Translations under genes and position numbers: made by a program
Part shown: piece after piece, positions 58,714 to 64,000 of the stretch
Position numbering within the stretch: position 1 is the stretch's first letter
Layout: every line of letters begins with the position of its first letter
Assembly (NCBI RefSeq): GCF_020164485.1
Contig: NZ_JAIQZA010000005.1
Coordinates: 1 to 64,000, forward strand
Source of the DNA: Salegentibacter tibetensis
GTDB taxonomy: Bacteria > Bacteroidota > Bacteroidia > Flavobacteriales > Flavobacteriaceae
Length of the DNA stretch: 64,000 bases
Reading direction: 5' to 3'
Notes under the pieces: generated by a model
Told to the model about the DNA's origin: nothing
The model's database searches: none
What the model saw: only the letters and a program-made list of their open reading frames with translations

Positions 58714-60900
58714 ATGTCAACTTTACGATTTGAAGCTTTAAAAGAAACCTTTAACCGCAAGCCGGTTAAAATTAAGGAGCCGGCCCGAAGGTCTGAGCTG
58801 TTTGGAACGAATGTGTTCAACGAAGCCTCCATGAAACAATACCTTACCAAGGAAGCCTATGAAAATGTGATGGAAGCTATAAAAACCGGTAAGAAAATTG
58901 ACCGTAGAGTGTCTGATCATATTTCTACCGGAATGAAAGAATGGGCCATCTCAAAAGGGGCGACCCACTATACGCACTGGTTTCAACCACTAACCGGAGC
59001 AACTGCCGAAAAACACGATGCCTTTTTTGAAACTCAGGCTGATGGTAGTGCAATAGAGAAATTTGGTGGTGGTGCTTTGGTACAACAGGAACCAGATGCC
59101 TCAAGTTTCCCGAGTGGAGGAATTAGAAATACTTTTGAAGCTCGTGGCTATACCGCATGGGATCCTACTTCTCCCGCTTTTATTTGGGGAACCACGCTTT
59201 GTATTCCTACAATCTTCGTTTCATATACTGGCGAAGCTTTAGATTATAAAACACCGCTTCTAAGAGCATTGCAAGCAGTAGATCAGGCGGCAACTTCAGT
59301 AGCTAAATATTTTGATAAAAATGTTACTAAAACAACTGCAACCTTAGGCTGGGAGCAGGAATATTTTCTTATCGATTCTGCTTTAGCGGCGACCCGCCCT
59401 GACCTTTCTTTGGCAGGACGTACTTTGCTGGGACATTCTCCCGCAAAAGGACAACAATTAGACGATCATTACTTTGGTTCAATCCCTTCAAGGGTATTGG
59501 CTTATATGCGTGACCTGGAAATTGAGTGTATGAAACTTGGTATCCCGGTAAAAACACGTCACAACGAGGTAGCTCCAAATCAGTTTGAGCTTGCTCCAAT
59601 TTTTGAAGAAGGTAACCTTGCCGTAGACCATAATTCATTAATTATGGATATTATGAGCAAGATTGCCGAAAAACATCATTTTAAAGTAATTCTGCACGAA
59701 AAGCCTTTCGCAGGAATTAACGGTAGTGGTAAACACAATAACTGGTCTCTGGCTACAGATACCGGTACAAACCTATTGGCGCCAGGTTCAACTCCAATGA
59801 AGAACCTTCAGTTTCTAACTTTCTTTATTAACAGCATTAAAGCAGTACACGATAACGAAGAATTGTTGAGAGCTGCCATTGCAAGTGCATCTAACGATCA
59901 CAGATTAGGAGCTAACGAAGCACCACCGGCAATTATTTCGGCATTTATTGGAACTCAGCTAACCGAGGTGCTGGATGAATTAGAAAAAGTAACCGATGGA
60001 AAATTGTCTCCGCAGGAAAAAACAGATCTAAAACTTAACGTAGTAGGTAAAATTCCGGAAATTCTACTGGATAATACCGACCGTAACCGTACTTCTTCTT
60101 TTGCCTTCACAGGTAACAAATTTGAGTTTAGAGCAGTTGGTTCTACCGCAAACTGCGCTAATCCAATGACGGTTCTTAATACTATTATGGCCAAGCAGCT
60201 TAAAGACTTTAAAATTGAAGTTGATGAGTTGATTAAAGGCAAGAAGATGAAGAAGGATGATGCCATCTTTAACGTGCTTAGAGATTACATCAAGAAATCC
60301 AAAAACATTCGTTTTGAAGGTGATGGTTATGGTGAAGCCTGGGAAAAAGAAGCTAAAAAACGTGGTTTAAGTAATAATAGAACTACGCCGCAAGCATTAA
60401 AAGCTCAGGTTTCCAAGAAAACGATCGCTCTTTATGAAGAAATGCAAGTGATGAACAAAGTGGAGCTGGAAGCCCGTCACGAAATCGAGCTTGAAGACTA
60501 CGCGATGCGAATTCAGATCGAAGGTAGAATTCTTGGAGATATCGCCAGAAATCACGTGATCCCAACAGCGGTTCGTTATCAGAATATTCTTATTGAGAAC
60601 GTAGAAGGCTTGAAGCATATCTATAATGAAGACTTTAAGAAACATTCTAACGAGCAATTAGAGATCATTGAAGAGATATCTGCACATATCGCTAAAATTA
60701 ACAGCGGAGTGAAAGCTATGATCGAGGCTAGAAAAGTTGCCAATAAGATAGAAGACTCTGAAAAACGTGCCTTTGCTTATTGTGATGATGTTAAGCCTTA
60801 TTTTGATGAAATAAGATATCACTGTGATAAACTGGAACTTCTGGTAGATGATGAGCTTTGGCCATTAACTAAATACAGAGAGTTGCTTTTTACCAAATAA
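58714..60900 (+). CDS. glnN: Glutamine synthetase, class III
   Basis: Class III glutamine synthetase, which makes glutamine from glutamate, ammonia and ATP and is the usual form in Bacteroidetes and some cyanobacteria. 728 residues, the typical length, much longer than class I. It shows the class III motifs GTTLCIPTIFVSYTGEALDYKTPLLRAL, RHNEVAPNQFELAPIFEE (around residue 290) and KPFAGINGSGKHNNWSL (substrate and metal site), plus the C-terminal helical region. Single gene with its own promoter and terminator, key for nitrogen assimilation. Confidence 0.97.
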   Translation: MSTLRFEALKETFNRKPVKIKEPARRSELFGTNVFNEASMKQYLTKEAYENVMEAIKTGKKIDRRVSDHISTGMKEWAISKGATHYTHWFQPLTGATAEKHDAFFETQADGSAIEKFGGGALVQQEPDASSFPSGGIRNTFEARGYTAWDPTSPAFIWGTTLCIPTIFVSYTGEALDYKTPLLRALQAVDQAATSVAKYFDKNVTKTTATLGWEQEYFLIDSALAATRPDLSLAGRTLLGHSPAKGQQLDDHYFGSIPSRVLAYMRDLEIECMKLGIPVKTRHNEVAPNQFELAPIFEEGNLAVDHNSLIMDIMSKIAEKHHFKVILHEKPFAGINGSGKHNNWSLATDTGTNLLAPGSTPMKNLQFLTFFINSIKAVHDNEELLRAAIASASNDHRLGANEAPPAIISAFIGTQLTEVLDELEKVTDGKLSPQEKTDLKLNVVGKIPEILLDNTDRNRTSSFAFTGNKFEFRAVGSTANCANPMTVLNTIMAKQLKDFKIEVDELIKGKKMKKDDAIFNVLRDYIKKSKNIRFEGDGYGEAWEKEAKKRGLSNNRTTPQALKAQVSKKTIALYEEMQVMNKVELEARHEIELEDYAMRIQIEGRILGDIARNHVIPTAVRYQNILIENVEGLKHIYNEDFKKHSNEQLEIIEEISAHIAKINSGVKAMIEARKVANKIEDSEKRAFAYCDDVKPYFDEIRYHCDKLELLVDDELWPLTKYRELLFTK

Positions 60901-60923
60901 TCTGTTTAAGTAAATAAATATTC

Positions 60924-60956
60924 AAAACCACGTGTGTAATGCACGTGGTTTTTTTG
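60924..60956 (+). terminator. Intrinsic terminator after glnN
   Basis: AACCACGTG, a 7-base loop and CACGTGGTT, then seven T residues. Confidence 0.85.
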
Positions 60957-61034
60957 TTTCTATTGAAATTAGTAATCGGCATTATACGCTAAAAAATCTA
61001 ATCTGTTTATCTTTGGGCCTTCAACAATACAATT

Positions 61035-62213
61035 ATGAGTCAGGAAGTAAGTAAAAGATATGCCCAACGTGGTGTTTCAGCAGGAAAAGAGGATGTGCAC
61101 AATGCGATTAAAAATGTAGATAAGGGATTATTCCCAAAAGCATTTTGCAAAATTGTGCCCGATCATCTCACGGGAGATACAGATCATTGCCTTATTATGC
61201 ACGCCGATGGTGCGGGTACGAAATCTTCCCTGGCCTATATGTACTGGAAAGAAACCGGAGATCTTTCGGTTTGGAAAGGCATCGCGCAAGACGCCTTAAT
61301 TATGAATATAGACGACCTGCTTTGTGTGGGCGCTACAGATAACATAATGCTTTCTTCTACCATTGGCCGCAATAAAAATAAAATTCCGGGTGATGTGATT
61401 TCAGCAATAATAAATGGTACTGAAGAATTGCTTGCTGAATTAAAAGAATTTGGTGTTGAAATTCATTCTACCGGTGGTGAAACTGCCGATGTTGGCGATC
61501 TGGTGCGAACTATAATTGTAGATTCTACAGTAACTGCCAGAATGAAAAAAGCTGAGGTTATCGATAATGCCAATATAGAACCTGGAAATGTGATTGTTGG
61601 TTTATCTTCTTCCGGAAAAGCTTCTTACGAAAAAGAATATAATGGCGGAATGGGAAGTAACGGACTTACATCTGCACGCCACGATGTTTTTTCTAAAGTT
61701 TTAGCTAAAAAATATCCCGAAAGTTTTGATAATGATATTCCTGAAGAATTGATCTATTCAGGAACAAAATCTTTAACCGATTCAGTTAAAAATTCACCTT
61801 TAGATGCCGGGAAATTAGTGCTTTCCCCAACCCGAACTTACGCACCTATTATTAAGAAAATCCTGTCTAAATTCAGCAATAAAGAAATTAATGGAATGGT
61901 GCATTGCAGTGGTGGGGCTCAAACCAAGATCCTTCACTTTATAGATAATCTGCATATTATTAAAGACAATATGTTTGAAGTGCCACCGCTTTTCAAACTT
62001 ATTCAACAAGAAAGTAAAACCGACTGGAAAGAAATGTACCAGGTTTTTAATATGGGCCATCGTATGGAACTCTATGTAAACCCGGAAATTGCCGAAGAAA
62101 TTATCGCAATTTCCAAATCTTTTAATGTTGAAGCACAAATTGTTGGCAGGGTAGAAGCTTCAGAGGAAAAGAAACTCACTATAAATAGTGAATTCGGAGA
62201 GTTCCAGTATTAA
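61035..62213 (+). CDS. purM: Phosphoribosylformylglycinamidine cyclo-ligase (AIR synthetase)
   Basis: The fifth step of purine synthesis: FGAM plus ATP gives AIR. 392 residues, the longer form found in Bacteroidota. Motifs: DHCLIMHADGAGTKSSLAY, MNIDDLLCVGATDNIMLSSTIGRNK and GGETADVGDLVRTI in the N-terminal half, and LSSSGKASYEKEYNGGMGSNG in the second. Single gene. A TATCTTTG box (61008-61015) precedes the start. Confidence 0.95.
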   Translation: MSQEVSKRYAQRGVSAGKEDVHNAIKNVDKGLFPKAFCKIVPDHLTGDTDHCLIMHADGAGTKSSLAYMYWKETGDLSVWKGIAQDALIMNIDDLLCVGATDNIMLSSTIGRNKNKIPGDVISAIINGTEELLAELKEFGVEIHSTGGETADVGDLVRTIIVDSTVTARMKKAEVIDNANIEPGNVIVGLSSSGKASYEKEYNGGMGSNGLTSARHDVFSKVLAKKYPESFDNDIPEELIYSGTKSLTDSVKNSPLDAGKLVLSPTRTYAPIIKKILSKFSNKEINGMVHCSGGAQTKILHFIDNLHIIKDNMFEVPPLFKLIQQESKTDWKEMYQVFNMGHRMELYVNPEIAEEIIAISKSFNVEAQIVGRVEASEEKKLTINSEFGEFQY

Positions 62214-62447
62214 AAGCTGAACGTTCTGTGTATTTAAGAGGGAAATTTACATAGCATTCTTTAGAATTATAGATTTTAAGAGAATACAGCTAAATTTTTT
62301 AAAAACCATAAGTTTAATCGTATATTTTGTTTTTTAATTTATATAGGTAGCCGGCTTAACAAGGTTAAAATCGGATCATTATAGATGATTTTTGAAATAT
62401 TCGCGAAAATGATTCATACCTGGTTTAAGCTGTAAAAATGTAACTTC

Positions 62448-63167
62448 TTGCTGAATAATTTGAATATATATAACTCAAAATTTGTTTTTACTTCTACAAT
62501 ATTTTGGGTTGTACTCAATTTACTTGGGCTCTATTTTTTAGATGATGAGCATAGTAGGTGGTTAAGGGTAGGAGCTTCTTCTTATTTTATTTTATGGAGT
62601 TTATCTTTTCAAGCGCTAAATTCTAAAATTCATTATGTATTGCTTTCTTTTTGGATTTGCGATATATCTCTGCTTTTATACGAAAATCAGATTTTTAATT
62701 TTATTACTTTTATTGCCCGGTCACTTACTTTTTTTCTGTTAGTTTGGATTGTCTTTCCTAAGATTCGAGCTATAAAGTATAGACTTATAGAATTGTTAAT
62801 TGGGCTTTTCGTAATAAGTGTAAATATTTATTTTTTGTTTGAATTGTTAACTATGGTGCCTGAAGCGCATTTATACGATTATTTTAATCCCGCATATTTA
62901 GGGTTTACTATTCTTACAATGGTTTTGGTTGGCGCTGCAATTACATATAACAATAGATATAGTAATAAAAAGAGCTTCTATTTTTTGCTGGCTTCACTTT
63001 TTATGGCCCTCTCTGATGTTAATTTCTTTATTGCATTTTATTTAGATATACCGGTTTTTTATTACCCTGATAGATTTTTTCATATTTTCAGCTTAGGATT
63101 GATACTTCTTTTTTGGATCAAACCACTAGAAATGTCTGCCTATAATATTGAAAATCGTGAAGTTTAA
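62448..63167 (+). CDS. Multi-helix membrane protein, perhaps YhhN-like
   Basis: A 239-residue protein with seven or so membrane helices and few charged residues. The C-terminal region (FYFLLASLFMALSDVNFFIAFY, then FFHIFSLGLILLFWIKPLE) recalls lysoplasmalogenase-like YhhN proteins, but the match is weak. The frame has no ATG near its start and appears to open with TTG at 62448. The + strand upstream (62214-62447) has no gene. Confidence 0.55.
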   Translation: MLNNLNIYNSKFVFTSTIFWVVLNLLGLYFLDDEHSRWLRVGASSYFILWSLSFQALNSKIHYVLLSFWICDISLLLYENQIFNFITFIARSLTFFLLVWIVFPKIRAIKYRLIELLIGLFVISVNIYFLFELLTMVPEAHLYDYFNPAYLGFTILTMVLVGAAITYNNRYSNKKSFYFLLASLFMALSDVNFFIAFYLDIPVFYYPDRFFHIFSLGLILLFWIKPLEMSAYNIENREV

Positions 63168-63195
63168 TCCCTCATTAAGGGTTTTTACTGCAAAT

Positions 63196-63855
63196 CTAGA
63201 AAGTTCCGGGTTGTAAATAATGGTAATCCTCAAGTGCTTTTTTATTTTTAATAAGCTGCGTGCTGCCATTCTTTAACAGGTACAGTTCATCGCTTGCATC
63301 CAAAATATGCCTGTACATATGGTCGGTTATAATTATGGCTTTTTCCTTCTTTAACTTCTGAAGTAAGTCTTTAATTTTTTCAACATAAATCGGGGAAAGA
63401 TGCGAAAAAGGTTCGTCTAAAAGAATGAGTTTGGCTTTGCTGTTTAGGCAAATATAAATTTCTATTACGCGCTGTTGACCACCAGAAAGGTTTCGCATTC
63501 TAAAATTTTTAAAACCTTTGAATTCAGGAAAATCATTTTCAAATTTTTGGAGGTTCAATTTAAAAAGCTGAAAAGCACTTTCAATTTTCATTTTTGGCGG
63601 AATATAGTTCTGTTGCGGTAGATATTTTACGTTCCCGTATTTAAATAGTGGCTTCAGGTAAGGTTTATTGTCAATTCTAATCAGCTTATGCCTGGGTTGG
63701 AGGCTTCCGAAGAAAATATTGAGTAAACTGCTTTTTCCGCAGCCATTAGCGCCAAGTATTCCGGTAACCTGTCCCGTTTCAGCTTTTAAGTATATGCCAT
63801 GGAGGATTTGCTTTTCAGCAAAATAAAGTTCAACATTATCAATTTCAAAAATCAT
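63196..63855 (-). CDS. ABC transporter ATP-binding protein
   Basis: A 219-residue ATPase subunit with an intact active site: Walker A GANGCGKSS, signature LSGGQQ, Walker B LILLDEP and a switch His in ITDHMY. Its start overlaps the preceding membrane-protein frame by 4 bases (ATGA), so the two make one transporter operon. Substrate and direction are not visible. Confidence 0.92.
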   Translation of the reverse strand: MIFEIDNVELYFAEKQILHGIYLKAETGQVTGILGANGCGKSSLLNIFFGSLQPRHKLIRIDNKPYLKPLFKYGNVKYLPQQNYIPPKMKIESAFQLFKLNLQKFENDFPEFKGFKNFRMRNLSGGQQRVIEIYICLNSKAKLILLDEPFSHLSPIYVEKIKDLLQKLKKEKAIIITDHMYRHILDASDELYLLKNGSTQLIKNKKALEDYHYLQPGTF

Positions 63856-64000
63856 AATAGAAGAGAATAAATTCCGGCGGAAAGCATGACGAAAATAACA
63901 TCTATCAGAAAGCTAAAAACAAATAGTTTTATACTGCTCAGAGAAAGATTTTGATAAAAGTAAAGTTGGTTTTGATAGGAGGTTTTATATATATAAAATA
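63852..64000 (-). CDS. Membrane protein, probably the permease of the ABC transporter (partial)
   Basis: The last 49 codons of a gene that begins beyond the right edge, ending IKLFVFSFLIDVIFVMLSAG and a short tail LLL, with one clear membrane helix. The stop overlaps the ATP-binding gene by 4 bases. Its composition and position fit the membrane subunit of the same transporter. Confidence 0.6.
   Translation of the reverse strand, partial: FYIYKTSYQNQLYFYQNLSLSSIKLFVFSFLIDVIFVMLSAGIYSLLL

Overview
The window reads as an AT-rich chromosome segment of a marine or soil Flavobacteriaceae bacterium (Bacteroidota; a Gramella/Salegentibacter/Zunongwangia-like genus is my guess). Supporting signs are TAnnTTTG-type promoters, SusC/FecA-like TonB receptors with carboxypeptidase-regulatory domains, BfmA/BtgA-type mobilization genes, class III glutamine synthetase and many lipoproteins with a Cys lipobox. 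No rRNA gene, intact tRNA gene or CRISPR array was seen.

Bases 1 to about 18,550 look like a genomic island. It starts with the end of an IS21-like element that has cut off the 3' part of cas3. Then come the rest of a type I-B (Cst1/Cst2) cas operon (cas8-cas7-cas5-cas3', no cas6, cas4, cas1 or cas2 in view), an AbiE toxin-antitoxin pair with a large palindromic operator over the antitoxin start, and a mobilization module (a structured oriT-like region, a BfmA-like protein, a relaxase and a coupling ATPase). An iron-type TonB receptor with a PepSY membrane partner and a tyrosine recombinase follow. The integrase faces a 3' half of a tRNA-Leu(UAG) gene (18495-18546), so the element used tRNA-Leu as its attachment site and the intact tRNA should lie left of the window. 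That 3' end is repeated in tandem, and a decayed copy lies at 20123-20164 beyond an orphan CheB gene, which points to repeated use of the site.

From 20.8 to 29.3 kb are secreted hydrolases (astacin lipoprotein, M14 carboxypeptidase, subtilisin lipoprotein) around a sulfur-type cluster: two rhodaneses, a DUF2892 membrane protein and a sulfide:quinone-oxidoreductase-like flavoprotein that has no cysteine. Its two transcription units share a 20-base upstream motif.

From 29.5 to 35.4 kb is an ECF sigma/FecR/TonB-receptor unit with two divergent cell-surface genes. Three of these genes carry the same bipartite promoter motif with identical 11-base spacing, the best candidate here for a small undescribed regulon.

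From 35.7 to 64 kb are mostly chromosomal genes: a SulP transporter, a conserved protein of unknown function, a HelD-like helicase, a Cys-rich protein with a TonB receptor, a stand-alone 614-residue protein ending in a PD-(D/E)XK nuclease domain, and a TolC/HlyD/ABC export operon whose ATPase domain has lost its key motifs. A kelch protein, an FMN reductase, a BlaI/M56 pair with TonB-plug-like repeats, a Ca/Na antiporter, glutamine synthetase III, PurM and an ABC transporter cut by the window edge follow. MITE-like elements and short dispersed repeats lie between several of these genes.
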